In this document: positions 25,294 to 34,570 of the stretch, one piece after another
Layout of the letters: each line of letters begins with the position of its first letter
Position numbering within the stretch: the stretch's first letter is position 1
Source of the DNA: Haloarcula hispanica ATCC 33960
GTDB lineage: Archaea > Halobacteriota > Halobacteria > Halobacteriales > Haloarculaceae
Length of the DNA: 64,000 nt
Direction: 5' to 3'
Assembly (NCBI RefSeq): GCF_000223905.1
Contig: NC_015948.1
Location: forward strand, 992,001 to 1,056,000
Translations under genes and position numbers: made by a program
Notes under the pieces: model-generated
Seen by the model: only the letters and a program-made list of their open reading frames with translations
Databases searched by the model: none
What the model was told of the DNA's origin: nothing

Positions 25294-26198
25294 TCGTCAC
25301 CGTCACCTACAACCCCGCCGTCGACCAGACGATTCAGTTCGACGAGCAGATGGCTCCCGACCGTGTGATGCGGGCCGACGAGGCGCAGTTCGACGCGGGC
25401 GGGAAGGGCATCAACGCCGCGCAGTTCCTCACCGCGATGGACCGGCCCTGCGTTGCGACGGGACTGCTAGGTGGGTTCACGGGGTCGTTCATCAGAGAGA
25501 CGCTGCAAGACGACGGCGTCGAGACAGCCTTCGTCGACGTGGACGGGACAACGCGGCTCAACACCACCGCTATCGCAGCCGCGGGGGAGTACAAGCTAAA
25601 TCAGGCCGGACCGACTGTCGGCGAGTCGGTTGTCGACGCGCTGCTCGAACAGGTGCGAGCGCAGTCCCCCGACCGCGTACTCATCGGTGGGAGCCTGCCG
25701 CCGGGGCTGTCCCCCAACGCTATCGACCGCATTGCGGCCGGTGGCGACTGGGAGACCATCGTCGACACCGGCGGCGATGTCCTTCGAGAGCTCGACGCGC
25801 AGTATGGACTTTGCAAGCCGAACCGCGCCGAACTCGGGGACGCGACCGGGGCCGACGTCTCTACCGTCGAGGGGTGTGCGGACGCGGCGGACGCGTTCCG
25901 GGACCGGGGCTTCGACCGGGTGCTGGCCTCCCTCGGCGCGGACGGCGCGGTCCTTGTCGGCGACACAGGCCGACTGTACGCGGAGGCGCTCGACATCAAT
26001 GTTGTCGACACCGTCGGGGCCGGCGACGCGCTCCTCTCTGGCGTCCTGAGCGCCTGGGAAGCCGGCGCGGACGACGAGACGGCGCTCCGGACCGGCGTGG
26101 CCGTCTCATCGCAGGTCGTCCAGCGGGCCGGCACGGCCGTTCCGGACCTGAACGATATCGGCTCACTCCGGGATGGCGTGACGGTCCGACAGCTGTAG
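25290..26198 (+). CDS. pfkB: 1-phosphofructokinase
   Basis: The 302-residue PfkB-family kinase has the N-terminal glycine motif AGGKGINAAQFL and the C-terminal active-site motif DTVGAGDALLSGVLSAW with the catalytic Asp in GAGD. FruK-type 1-phosphofructokinases start MIVTVTYNPAVDQTIQ as seen here. It converts fructose-1-phosphate to fructose-1,6-bisphosphate. Coupling to glpR and the nearby aldolase and sugar-kinase genes support a fructose route. Confidence 0.9.
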   Translation: MIVTVTYNPAVDQTIQFDEQMAPDRVMRADEAQFDAGGKGINAAQFLTAMDRPCVATGLLGGFTGSFIRETLQDDGVETAFVDVDGTTRLNTTAIAAAGEYKLNQAGPTVGESVVDALLEQVRAQSPDRVLIGGSLPPGLSPNAIDRIAAGGDWETIVDTGGDVLRELDAQYGLCKPNRAELGDATGADVSTVEGCADAADAFRDRGFDRVLASLGADGAVLVGDTGRLYAEALDINVVDTVGAGDALLSGVLSAWEAGADDETALRTGVAVSSQVVQRAGTAVPDLNDIGSLRDGVTVRQL

Positions 26199-26252
26199 CA
26201 GGCGGAAACTGGTTTTGGCGGCAGTCGAAAAATCAGAAACGGTGCGGACCGC

Positions 26253-27380
26253 TCAGAACTTCTCCAGATACTCGTCGACGAACGCGCGCACGTCGGCCAG
26301 CGACGGCTGGTCCGCGGTCCGGACGAAGTAGCCGGCGACGGCGTTGCCGACGACGACGGCGGCCGCAGGCGAGAGGTCGGCGATGCGGGCCAGCCCCAGT
26401 CCGGCGTTGAAGTGGTCGCCGGAGCTGGTCGTCAGCTCCGGGTCCGAGACCGAAGGCACGGCCACGCTGTCGGTGCCCGCGGCGGTGACGACGACCGACT
26501 GCTCGACACCGTGGCCGACGAACCAGGTCGGTTCCAGCGCCTCGAACACTGCCTCGGCGTCGTCGGCGAACGACCGCTCGGCGTCGCCGGCGTAGGCGTC
26601 CGCGAGGACACCCGTTTCGGCACGGTTCGACGTGACCACCACGTCGGTCACTTCGTCCAGCCGGCCGATGGCCTCCCGACCGGCGCGCAGCCGGTCGGCG
26701 TCGAGTTTTCGTACGTCACCGGGGTCGACCAGCACGGTCTTGGGCGGGTCGTCAATACCATCCCACAGGGTACGGAGGCCGTCGAAGACCGTCGGCAGGT
26801 CTGGCGTCTCTGACCAGTAGCCAGTTCCTAACAGGCTCGCGCCGTCGAGTTTCTCGGCCAATCGGTCGTGGCCGAAGGCCGCGTCGAGTTCGGCCCAGTC
26901 AAGCGACATCGTGTCGCCGATTTCCGTGAGCATGAGCTTCCCGTCGTCGAACTCGACAGCGTCGGTGACGCCGGGTTCACCCAGCGAATGGAGTTCGTAC
27001 TCGCCGAACTCCGTCTCGAATGCGTCGTGGACCGGGTCGCCGTACATCCCGACCATCACGGGGTCGAACGACCAGCCGCCGAAGGCCCGCGCGAGGTGGC
27101 TGGTGTGGCCGCCGGTTCGGCTGCCCTGCTGGAGCCACTCGAAGGAGAGCGAACTGTCGGCGGCAACGGAGCGGTCGATACGGTCGCCGAAACTCTCCAG
27201 TGTAGCGAGGCGCTCGTGGCTCTCGGGGTCGATGCGGTCAGCGACGACCTCTCGGACGCGGTCGAGGTAGCCGTCGAAACCGAAGACGACCCGCCCGGTA
27301 TCGATAGCGTCGGGGAGCGCGTCGCTGGTGGGCAACGCCTCATCCGCTGTGGCGACGGCTCGGCGCGTCTCCTCGTCCAT
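26253..27380 (-). CDS. PfkB-family sugar kinase, probable ketohexokinase
   Basis: The 375-residue protein is a divergent member of the PfkB/ribokinase group: GFDGYLDRVREVV at the N-terminus and SSGDHFNAGLGLARIADL at the C-terminus, where the catalytic Asp is in SGDHFNAG rather than GAGD. Haloarcula is known for a ketohexokinase that makes fructose-1-phosphate from free fructose, and this gene, three bases after a class I aldolase gene, fits it well. Exact substrate is inferred from context. It is longer than FruK-type kinases by about 70 residues. Confidence 0.75.
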   Translation of the reverse strand: MDEETRRAVATADEALPTSDALPDAIDTGRVVFGFDGYLDRVREVVADRIDPESHERLATLESFGDRIDRSVAADSSLSFEWLQQGSRTGGHTSHLARAFGGWSFDPVMVGMYGDPVHDAFETEFGEYELHSLGEPGVTDAVEFDDGKLMLTEIGDTMSLDWAELDAAFGHDRLAEKLDGASLLGTGYWSETPDLPTVFDGLRTLWDGIDDPPKTVLVDPGDVRKLDADRLRAGREAIGRLDEVTDVVVTSNRAETGVLADAYAGDAERSFADDAEAVFEALEPTWFVGHGVEQSVVVTAAGTDSVAVPSVSDPELTTSSGDHFNAGLGLARIADLSPAAAVVVGNAVAGYFVRTADQPSLADVRAFVDEYLEKF

Positions 27381-27383
27381 GGC

Positions 27384-28166
27384 CTACAGGACGTCGTCGG
27401 CTGTCGCGTCCTCGAAGATGACGCCTTCGAGTTTGTCCAGAATGTCGTAGGGGTCGTCGCGCTGCCAGACGTTGCGGCCGACCGCGAGGCCGGCGACGCC
27501 GACGTCCATGCAGTCCTCGACGAGTTCGAGGAAGTCGCGGTCCGAGGTCTTCGACCCGCCGGAGAGCAGGACGCGGTTGTCTGCGGCCGAGCGGACGGCG
27601 TGGGCCATCGCTTCCTTGTCGCGCGGGTACTTGACCTTCGTGAAGTCAGCCCCGAGTTCGAGCCCGATTCGGGCCGCGTAGGCGATGGTCGACGGACTGC
27701 GGTGCTCCTTGATGGCCTGTCCGCGCGGGTACGACCACATCGCAATCGGCAGGTCGTGGTCGCGGGCGTTCTCCTGCACCGGGCGGAAGTCCTCGAACAT
27801 ATCGGTCTCGCGGTTGACACCCGGGTAGACGGTGTAGCCGATGGCGTCAGCACCGAGTTCGGCCGCGTAGTCGACCGACCAGTTCTGGGGCGAGTACGGG
27901 TCGCCCATCCAGAGGTCCGAACCGCCGTTGAGCTTCGCCAGCAGGTTCACGTCGTCTTCGTAGCTCGGGTAGTACGTTTCGGCGAGGCCCTTCCCGACAG
28001 CTAGCGCCGTCACGGCGTCGTGGGTCGCCATCTCGAACACCTCACGCGGGTCGAGGCGCTCCTCGACGCCGCTGAACTGCTTGGGACCGTGTTCCAGCCC
28101 GTGGTCGTGTGCTAGCACCAGCGTCTTGTCGTTCCGTACGAGCGGTGAGTCACCCAGTGGTCGCAT
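27384..28166 (-). CDS. fba: Class I fructose-1,6-bisphosphate aldolase (DhnA type)
   Basis: The 260-residue barrel starts with LVLAHDHGLEHGPKQF, has the probable Schiff-base Lys in GADFTKVKYPRD and a phosphate-binding end VLLSGGSKTSDRDFLE. The family also contains the aromatic-pathway enzyme that uses 6-deoxy-5-ketofructose phosphate. The kinase gene following at three bases favours the glycolytic aldolase. A minus-strand TTAATG (about 28190-28196) gives a leaderless promoter, and ACCGTTTTCGGT (28197-28208) next to it is a small palindrome that could be an operator. Confidence 0.87.
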   Translation of the reverse strand: MRPLGDSPLVRNDKTLVLAHDHGLEHGPKQFSGVEERLDPREVFEMATHDAVTALAVGKGLAETYYPSYEDDVNLLAKLNGGSDLWMGDPYSPQNWSVDYAAELGADAIGYTVYPGVNRETDMFEDFRPVQENARDHDLPIAMWSYPRGQAIKEHRSPSTIAYAARIGLELGADFTKVKYPRDKEAMAHAVRSAADNRVLLSGGSKTSDRDFLELVEDCMDVGVAGLAVGRNVWQRDDPYDILDKLEGVIFEDATADDVL

Positions 28167-28285
28167 GTGTCATGTTTCTACCCAGAACGACCATTAACCG
28201 TTTTCGGTTCTGATTTGTTACTACTGTTCGCGTTTGTTTTTGACCGAGGGCGGGAATTAAGTGTGTTCCAGTGAAAGGTTCAGGT

Positions 28286-28429
28286 ATGCCATCCGTGGAA
28301 CTGGACGCCGAAACAGTGGCGCGCCTTGACGACCTCCGTGTCGAGGACGAGTCGTACGACGAAATCGTGACGGAACTCATCAACATCTACGAGGCCGAGG
28401 AGCTAACACTGTTTCACAGCGGCGACTAA
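28286..28429 (+). CDS. Small antitoxin-like acidic protein, 47 aa
   Basis: ATG at 28286 opens 47 codons: MPSVELDAETVARLDDLRVE, then DESYDEIVTELINIYEAEEL and a short tail. The pattern of one strand and two helices resembles a ribbon-helix-helix or antitoxin-like domain (VELDAETVARLDDLR). Codon use is typical. It overlaps the next, convergent gene by four bases at the stop codons. No toxin gene is adjacent, so regulation of the aldolase promoter across the divergent spacer is a possible role. Confidence 0.7.
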   Translation: MPSVELDAETVARLDDLRVEDESYDEIVTELINIYEAEELTLFHSGD

Positions 28430-28875
28430 CCCTGGGCCTGCTCACAGACGGACTTCCAGCGCCCGTTCGACTCCAGTTTCTCCTGCAGTTGCTCAGCGTA
28501 CGCCTGTGCGAGCCGTGCCGCCTCTTCCTCCTGTTGTTTGTTCCCGCCACTGGACCCACCTATTCCAAGCGCGTCCTTGACACCTGAGAGGAGACCGCCG
28601 CCTGAGCCTCCGGACTTGTCACCGCCGGGACCGCCCATCGGCCCTTGATTGGCGACCCGTTCCATCTCGGGCATGACGCTAGAGAGCTTCGACGTATCGG
28701 CGACGATTCGAGCGGCGTCTGGGTCACCCGGGTTCTCGATCTCGAACTCAACGGCAGTCATCACCAGCCCCCACTGCTGGCTTGAGAACGACGACGCTTT
28801 GACCTGTTCGTTGAACCGCTGGTCGACCGCCATCCGTTCGCCGGCGATGCGGTCGGTCCAGTTTGAATCGCTCAT
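28426..28875 (-). CDS. Conserved haloarchaeal protein, DUF5799-like
   Basis: The start at 28875 (MSDSNWTDRIAGERMAVDQR) gives 149 residues; a longer version from 28920 is less typical. There is a helical N-domain with SQQWGLVMTAVEFEIENPGD, a Gly/Ser-rich linker (GGPGGDKSGGSGGG) and a C-terminal amphipathic helix rich in Glu and Gln. It matches a family found only in haloarchaea, without known function. The middle linker suggests two independently folding parts. Confidence 0.7.
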   Translation of the reverse strand: MSDSNWTDRIAGERMAVDQRFNEQVKASSFSSQQWGLVMTAVEFEIENPGDPDAARIVADTSKLSSVMPEMERVANQGPMGGPGGDKSGGSGGGLLSGVKDALGIGGSSGGNKQQEEEAARLAQAYAEQLQEKLESNGRWKSVCEQAQG

Positions 28876-29051
28876 AAACTGGTGTTTGCGGGCCGGCGGT
28901 ATGAGCGTTTCCTGCTCCATGCGGTGTTCTACGGTAAAAAGTATCGTGTCCGGGCCGACTGTTACGGCGCTGACTGCCGCGACCGCTACGTATTATTGTC
29001 TCCAAAACGGTTCCAATATGTTAAGTTAGCTCACGATATACTTGTATCTCA

Positions 29052-30335
29052 ATGACTACTGAGTTTGGGACAGGGCAGGCGACGGGGGACTCGGGAGATG
29101 CAGCAGCGATGGACGCCATACGGGAAGCTATGGCCGACATCTCGGCCAGCGAACCGGACTTCTGTCAGATTTTCTGCTCCCCGGCATATGATTACGATGC
29201 GGTACTGTGGGGTGCGCGAAGTGTTGTCGGTTCAGATACCGAAATCGTTGGCTGTTCGTCTTCCGGGGAGTTCACTGAAACCGGCTCGGGGAACGGAACT
29301 GTTACAGTCGGCGTCGTTTCGTCGGACTCGATGCGGTTCTTCTCCAGCATTTCGACTGAACTCAGTGCTGATCCCGAACGCTGTCTGTTCGAAGCCGTTC
29401 ATGACCTCCCCGCGAGCGGCGACCCTGCTGTCGATGGGTATCCGCATCGGACGATCATCAACCTCCACGACGGCATGGCCGGAATCGGAAACAAGGTCAC
29501 GCGACTCACCGAGCAGTACCTCGACGACGAGGAGACGCCGGTCGTCGGCGGGTCTGCGGGTGACGACCTCCAGTTACAGCAGACCCACGTCTTCCGGAAC
29601 GACCGCGTCGAGACGGACGCCGTCGTCCTCACGCTCATCGCCGCAGAGGACGCGCTCCCGGTGACCGTCAATCACGGCCACGAACCGATCTCCGAGGCGA
29701 TGACGGTAACCCGTGCAGAGGGAAGCACTGTGTACGAACTCGACGGCAGACCTGCCTTCGAAGCCTGGCGGGACGCGATTCGGGAGGACGCGATGGAGAC
29801 ATACGATATCGATGTCGACGAGCTGGAGGCGGGGTCGGAAGACCTTGTCATGTTGCTCGGTCGCTACGAGCTCGGTATCGAGTCGGAGCCAGAATCTGAC
29901 GCGGACGGACTCGCTTCCCGAATCAAGACCTTCATCGAGAGTAAACTCATCTCGACGACGGGATACAACATCCGATGGCCGGGCCATACAACCGACACCG
30001 AGGGGCCGCTGGACTTCGCTGTCACTGTCTCCGAAGGAACGGAAGTGGTGGTGACACATAGCAATAAATCCGACCAGGTGTATGCGGTCCGGAACGCCGC
30101 CAACAACGCTGTCAATGAACTCCGCGGCGGAAGCGTCGCGGGTGGGTTCGTCTACGACTGTGCCTGCCGTGCGATGATTCTCGGCGAGGATTTCGATGAC
30201 GCCGTCGACACGATTCACAGCGCTATCGACGCGCCCTTCGCCGGCTTCGAAACCTACGGTGAAGTCTGCTCGGCCGACGAGGATTACACTGGCTATCACA
30301 ACACTTCCTCAGTCATCCTGCTGTTCCCGGAGTGA
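29052..30335 (+). CDS. FIST domain sensory protein
   Basis: The 427-residue soluble protein has the FIST N domain (VVGCSSSGEFTE-like segment IVGCSSSGEFTETGSGNG, with HDGMAGIGNKVTR later) followed by a FIST C domain ending FETYGEVCSADEDYTGYHNT. FIST proteins are thought to bind small ligands such as amino acids and usually sit beside chemotaxis or two-component genes. None is adjacent here. An extra segment near residues 270-305 (acidic, then ASRIKTFIESKLISTTG) separates the two halves. It stands alone behind an AT-rich promoter region. Confidence 0.85.
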   Translation: MTTEFGTGQATGDSGDAAAMDAIREAMADISASEPDFCQIFCSPAYDYDAVLWGARSVVGSDTEIVGCSSSGEFTETGSGNGTVTVGVVSSDSMRFFSSISTELSADPERCLFEAVHDLPASGDPAVDGYPHRTIINLHDGMAGIGNKVTRLTEQYLDDEETPVVGGSAGDDLQLQQTHVFRNDRVETDAVVLTLIAAEDALPVTVNHGHEPISEAMTVTRAEGSTVYELDGRPAFEAWRDAIREDAMETYDIDVDELEAGSEDLVMLLGRYELGIESEPESDADGLASRIKTFIESKLISTTGYNIRWPGHTTDTEGPLDFAVTVSEGTEVVVTHSNKSDQVYAVRNAANNAVNELRGGSVAGGFVYDCACRAMILGEDFDDAVDTIHSAIDAPFAGFETYGEVCSADEDYTGYHNTSSVILLFPE

Positions 30336-30388
30336 CGACTACGGGACTGCGACCAGCGAAGAATAAACGCCACTCTTGTTCCTGTCCC

Positions 30389-30784
30389 TCAGACGCCGGA
30401 CTCGATGGTGATTTCGGCGTGTAGCTCATCCTGCAGCGCCGAGTGGACGTGACAGATGTCCTCGGCGAGTTCCACGATATCCTGCTCTTCGTCGGCGAGT
30501 GACGCCTCGACCTCGACGTGGAAGTCAATGTATTCCAAGTCGTCGTCCTCATCGAGACCCGCAGCGACCTCGACATCGACGCTGCCGATGTCCTCGTGGC
30601 CGTACTTGTCGGCGGCGACGCGCAGTGCCGGGATATAACAGGAGGCGTAGTCGGCGGCCAGAATCTCGTTCGGCGACGGGCCGTTCTCGCTCAGCGCATC
30701 GACGATAAGCTCCCACTCGCCGTTGATAATACTCTCTACTGTGTATCCTTCCTCGCAGGTGCTCTCGACTTCGATATCTGCCAT
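30389..30784 (-). CDS. OsmC family peroxiredoxin-like protein
   Basis: The 131-residue protein has the OsmC layout with the reactive Cys in ADYASCYIPALR and a second Cys about 60 residues later in EDICHVHSAL. These two form the thiol pair that reduces organic hydroperoxides in OsmC/Ohr enzymes. The size is standard. It is likely a cytoplasmic detoxification enzyme, monocistronic. Confidence 0.85.
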   Translation of the reverse strand: MADIEVESTCEEGYTVESIINGEWELIVDALSENGPSPNEILAADYASCYIPALRVAADKYGHEDIGSVDVEVAAGLDEDDDLEYIDFHVEVEASLADEEQDIVELAEDICHVHSALQDELHAEITIESGV

Positions 30785-30888
30785 AGCAATCCTGTGGACA
30801 CGGCCCTCCCCCTAAACGTTTCCTGCATGGCATTTCTGTGCGGGGCACTGCCGAAGGATAATACACTTCCAGCCCGTACAAAGAGGCA

Positions 30889-31260
30889 ATGGAACACCTC
30901 GCACCGTCGAACGTGCCGGTGTACGCGACGCGGGAACACCAGCGCGAGATCTGGGAGCGCTGTCGGGACCGTGGACACCCGGTCCTCGCCGTCAGAGAGG
31001 CGACGCGGGGATTCATCGTCCGGTACGACCTCCAGCACCTGTCCTATGAGCTCTCTGACGCCACCGTTCAGGCGCTTCGGGACCGTGTGCGGTCCCGCCG
31101 ACCGTACCCGACGACGACGGACCCGATCTCGGAGACGGAGGGCGTCGGCGGCGAGGCCGGCCCGGTGTCCGGCGAACTCCACGCGGGTACCGAACGGGCT
31201 GCCAGAGAATTGGCCTCGCACATCTCGGGGTTCGTGCTGGACCGGTCGAACTGGCGGTAG
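30889..31260 (+). CDS. Conserved haloarchaeal protein of unknown function
   Basis: The 123-residue protein begins MEHLAPSNVPVYATREHQRE and has an Arg/His-rich first half and a C-terminal helix ending SGFVLDRSNWR. It has fewer acidic residues than its neighbours, which may reflect nucleic-acid or membrane contact. No family is recognised. The gene lies 52 bases before the UbiA-like gene on the same strand and may be co-transcribed. Confidence 0.65.
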   Translation: MEHLAPSNVPVYATREHQREIWERCRDRGHPVLAVREATRGFIVRYDLQHLSYELSDATVQALRDRVRSRRPYPTTTDPISETEGVGGEAGPVSGELHAGTERAARELASHISGFVLDRSNWR

Positions 31261-31312
31261 TACCGAAACAACGCGGATGGGGATTTTTCCCACAGCCGTG
31301 CCTTGAGTTCGT

Positions 31313-32167
31313 ATGGCAGTCGCCCGACACGAAACCGGTCCGTTCGCGGCCGTGAGTGCCCTTGCTTCGCAGGTCCATCCGGTGTTTATGCTGCCACCAC
31401 TCGCGACCTCGCTGTTCGGTGGGTTGCTCTCCGGTGGGTTCTGGCCGCCGGTGGCCGCGCTCCACGCGGGTGCGATGTTCTTCGCCGTCTACACGGCTCA
31501 CGTCAAGGACGGTTACGTCGATTTCCACGTCCGCGGCGAGGACGACGACCACCCGCTCACTGGTTCGGGCTGTCGCATGGCGCTGATCGGCGCAGCCCTC
31601 GGCTTCGCGCTCTGTACGGCGGCCATCTGGCTGCTGGTCGGTCCCGGCGCGGCGCTGTTGACGCTTCCGACCTGGGTCATCGGGTACACCCACGCGCCGC
31701 AGTTGGACATGAACCCCGTCGGCGCGACGATGGGCTACCCGACGGGCATCGCGCTGGCGTTGCTAGGCGGCTACTACGCTCAGGTGACGACGCTGACACC
31801 GCGAGCACTCGGTCTCGCGGCCGTGTTCCTCCTGCTGTTGACCGGCATCAAGATTATCGACGACGAGCAGGACTACGACTACGACCGGTCGATACAGAAA
31901 CGGACCGTCGCCGTTGTCCTGGGCCACCAACGCGCCCGGCGGCTCGCGTTCGGCCTGTTCGGCGCGGGCCTCCTTGGAATTGTCGGGCTGTCCGTGGCAT
32001 TGCCCGGGGTTCCGCCGAGCGCCGCGGCGGCTGCGCTCGTCTTCGGGACGGTTGCGGCTATCGCCCAACGAGGCGACCCCGAAACCGCGACGATGCTGCT
32101 GATTCGCGGGTCGTATCTCCTGTTGGCCGTCCTCGTCACTGCTGTCTGGTTCCGACCGCTAGCGTGA
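31313..32167 (+). CDS. UbiA-superfamily membrane prenyltransferase
   Basis: The 284-residue protein has seven to nine hydrophobic helices. Two Asp-rich loops, HVKDGYVDFHVRGEDDDHP after helix two and DDEQDYDYDRSIQKRTVAV in the middle, correspond to the two polyprenyl-diphosphate/Mg2+ motifs of UbiA enzymes, the first being divergent from NDxxDxxxD. It should transfer an isoprenoid chain to an aromatic or polar acceptor. Substrate unknown; it is distinct from LyeJ. Confidence 0.75.
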   Translation: MAVARHETGPFAAVSALASQVHPVFMLPPLATSLFGGLLSGGFWPPVAALHAGAMFFAVYTAHVKDGYVDFHVRGEDDDHPLTGSGCRMALIGAALGFALCTAAIWLLVGPGAALLTLPTWVIGYTHAPQLDMNPVGATMGYPTGIALALLGGYYAQVTTLTPRALGLAAVFLLLLTGIKIIDDEQDYDYDRSIQKRTVAVVLGHQRARRLAFGLFGAGLLGIVGLSVALPGVPPSAAAAALVFGTVAAIAQRGDPETATMLLIRGSYLLLAVLVTAVWFRPLA

Positions 32168-32239
32168 GTGTGGCTGTTCTGCAAGTCGCTCGCCTCGCAG
32201 CTAGCCGCAACTGCACTCGCTCGAACCACACCTCGTCGG

Positions 32240-32899
32240 TCAGCCTGAAATGTGTGTGAGCATGTGGGTCGCTGAGACGACCAGCGATATCGTCACCATC
32301 GAGACGGCCATGACGCTGGCGACAACCGGCGAGAGGTCCCCGGTGAGGCCACCGACTGCGAGCAGCACGGCGGCAATGATCGTACAGACCAGCAGGGCCA
32401 GATGGACGAATAGCCACGGACCGATACGTCGCAGTGAATCGAGCAGCGTCTCGACTCCCGACGGCTGTGTCGGCCGGACTCGCTGGCCGGGCTTGTAGTA
32501 CTCTGTGGCAGTCCCGTAGCCCGTGCTTCCGCCACGAGTCTGGGTGGGCCGCTGTGTCGCTTTCGCCGTTGCCCCGCCCGTCGTCCCTGTGTCGACCCGC
32601 TGGTCGACGTACTGCTGTGCGATGTCACTGACACCGCCCGTGGCTGTTCCGCCGTCCGCGCCGCTGTCGACGTGCCTGTTGACGTATGCGTCGTGACCGA
32701 GCCGGTCGTATCGCGCTCGCTCGGCCTCGTCCGTGAGCACGTTCTTCGCCTGCGTGAGTCGCTTGAACCGTTCTCCCGCGGCGGGGTCGTCACTCACGTC
32801 CGGGTGATGCGCTTTCGTCTGTTCCCGGTAGGCGCGGACTATCGTCTCCTCGGTGGCATCTGGGTCCACCCCCAGAATACCGTAGAACGTCGCTTCCAT
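32240..32899 (-). CDS. DnaJ-domain protein with two C-terminal membrane helices
   Basis: The ATG at 32899 is preferred to a GTG six bases upstream. The first 65 residues are a J domain (FYGILGVDPDATEETIVRAY) with HPD in KAHHPDVSDD. A Gly/Thr-rich linker follows, and two hydrophobic helices near residues 155-215. There is no Gly/Phe or zinc-finger region, so it is not DnaJ itself but a membrane-anchored J protein that could recruit DnaK to the membrane. It is convergent with the UbiA-like gene. Confidence 0.8.
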   Translation of the reverse strand: MEATFYGILGVDPDATEETIVRAYREQTKAHHPDVSDDPAAGERFKRLTQAKNVLTDEAERARYDRLGHDAYVNRHVDSGADGGTATGGVSDIAQQYVDQRVDTGTTGGATAKATQRPTQTRGGSTGYGTATEYYKPGQRVRPTQPSGVETLLDSLRRIGPWLFVHLALLVCTIIAAVLLAVGGLTGDLSPVVASVMAVSMVTISLVVSATHMLTHISG

Positions 32900-33026
32900 A
32901 CACACCCCTGTGTATTTATCCAGTTGGACTAGGCGTATAATAAGGTACCCACTCCCTCACGCTGCGATATCGCTCGTCTGTCGCCGAGTCGCCGGACTGA
33001 AACTGCGTGGCCGCCACCGTCTCTGT

Positions 33027-33575
33027 ATGGACGAAGACACCAAAGACTGGGAGACACAGTTGCAAGCGAATCGGGACGAGAAAGACCGGTTCTTCGCGGA
33101 GCACCGCCAATCCCCGATTCCGCCGGAAGACCGCGACGACTTCGACGGACTCAGCTACTTCGACCCGGACCACGACTATCGGGTCGAGGCGACGGTTACG
33201 GTCCACGAGACGCCGGAGTCAGTCGATCTGGAGACGAGCGACGACCGAACGGTGCGCTATCTCCACGTCGCGACGCTGTCGTTCGACCTCGACGGCGAGT
33301 CCCGCGAACTCCACGCGTTCCGGCAGGCCGCCGACGAGTCCCGGACGCTCTTTGTTCCGTTCCGGGACAAGACCACCGGACAGCAGAGCTACGACGGCGG
33401 CCGATACATGGAACTGGAACCCGACCGCGACCTGAGCGACGGCGACGAGATTACGCTGGATTTCAACCTCGCGTACTCGCCGTTCTGTGCCTATAGCGAC
33501 ACCTTCTCCTGTCCGCTCCCGCCGGAGTCGAACTGGCTCGACACCGCGGTGACGGCCGGAGAGCGGATCGACTGA
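33027..33575 (+). CDS. DUF1684 family protein
   Basis: The start at 33027 (MDEDTKDWETQLQANRDEKD) gives 182 residues, the usual length of DUF1684 proteins. Conserved features are FFAEHRQSPIP, the beta-rich core, FRDKTTGQQSYDGGRYMELE and the ending NLAYSPFCAYSDTFSCPLPP with two Cys. The family is widespread, possibly enzymatic, but its reaction is not known to me. Monocistronic. Confidence 0.8.
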   Translation: MDEDTKDWETQLQANRDEKDRFFAEHRQSPIPPEDRDDFDGLSYFDPDHDYRVEATVTVHETPESVDLETSDDRTVRYLHVATLSFDLDGESRELHAFRQAADESRTLFVPFRDKTTGQQSYDGGRYMELEPDRDLSDGDEITLDFNLAYSPFCAYSDTFSCPLPPESNWLDTAVTAGERID

Positions 33576-33645
33576 GGCATCTCCGCCGGCAGTCACGACC
33601 AACACCAAACGAATTGTTTACACATCGCCACGACCAAAGCAGTGT

Positions 33646-34506
33646 ATGGCAACCGCGACCCGCGACAGTCCGATTCTGCAGGCCTTCCAGTACGGGTTTA
33701 CGCTCTTCTCTGCGCTCTCGCTGGGGGTGATTGGCCTGGGATTCGGATCGATCCTGCTTCTCACCATCGCATTTTCGCTGTCACTCGGTGCAGGAGTACA
33801 GATAACGCAAGTACAGACGCTGGTTCTCGGGCTGATAACGGTCCAGGGAATCGGCTGCCCGGTCATCGCGTACACGTACATCAAGCTCAGACCGGTGATC
33901 AGAACGAAGCTCCGCGAGGTGTTCTCTTACTCTGCGGACAGCGGCGAGTTCGATATCGGTGTTTCTGTGCCGAGTTTCCGCGAGGCCGCCATCGTCGTGC
34001 TGGGCTACGCCAGCGCGATGGTCGGACTCGTGGTAGTAGCCGTCATCATCACGACGCTCGTCTCGATGTTCGGAATCGAAACGGCAACCAATCAGGCCGC
34101 GGAGATCGGCATGGAGAACCCCGATGTCCTCCTCCTGTTGATTCCCGCCTCGTTCCTCCTCATCGGTCCGGGCGAGGAACTGCTGTTCCGCGGGGTCGTT
34201 CAGGGCCGCATTCGGGACTACTTCGGCCCGATTTCGGGCGTCACCATCGCGAGCGTCATCTTCGCCGGCATTCACTACCCCGCCCTCAGCGGCGGATCGG
34301 TCACGGGCAAACTTGTCGGGGTGTGTGCCCTCCTCATTCCGTCGCTCATCCTCGGTGCAACCTACGAGTACACAGACAACATCGTCGTTCCGTCACTCAT
34401 CCACGGCGCGTACAACGCCACGCTGTTTACTGGCCTCTACGTCACCGTGAAGTTCAGTGGTGAACTCTCGTCCGCCGCGGGTGTCCTCAGTAACAGCGGG
34501 TTCTGA
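33646..34506 (+). CDS. CPBP (CAAX/Abi) intramembrane metalloprotease
   Basis: The 286-residue protein has about eight membrane helices and the three family motifs: EELLFRG, FAGIHYP and HGAYNAT. Together these hold the Glu, His and Asn active-site residues of Rce1/Abi-type proteases. Archaeal members may process prenylated proteins or act in peptide immunity. The target is unknown. A hairpin with a T7 tract follows about 65 bases after the stop. Confidence 0.85.
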   Translation: MATATRDSPILQAFQYGFTLFSALSLGVIGLGFGSILLLTIAFSLSLGAGVQITQVQTLVLGLITVQGIGCPVIAYTYIKLRPVIRTKLREVFSYSADSGEFDIGVSVPSFREAAIVVLGYASAMVGLVVVAVIITTLVSMFGIETATNQAAEIGMENPDVLLLLIPASFLLIGPGEELLFRGVVQGRIRDYFGPISGVTIASVIFAGIHYPALSGGSVTGKLVGVCALLIPSLILGATYEYTDNIVVPSLIHGAYNATLFTGLYVTVKFSGELSSAAGVLSNSGF

Positions 34507-34570
34507 CCGGCCCCTGCCCCAGCAGGCCCATACTATAGTACGTTTGTAAATCATGTGATTGGTTGCCTGG

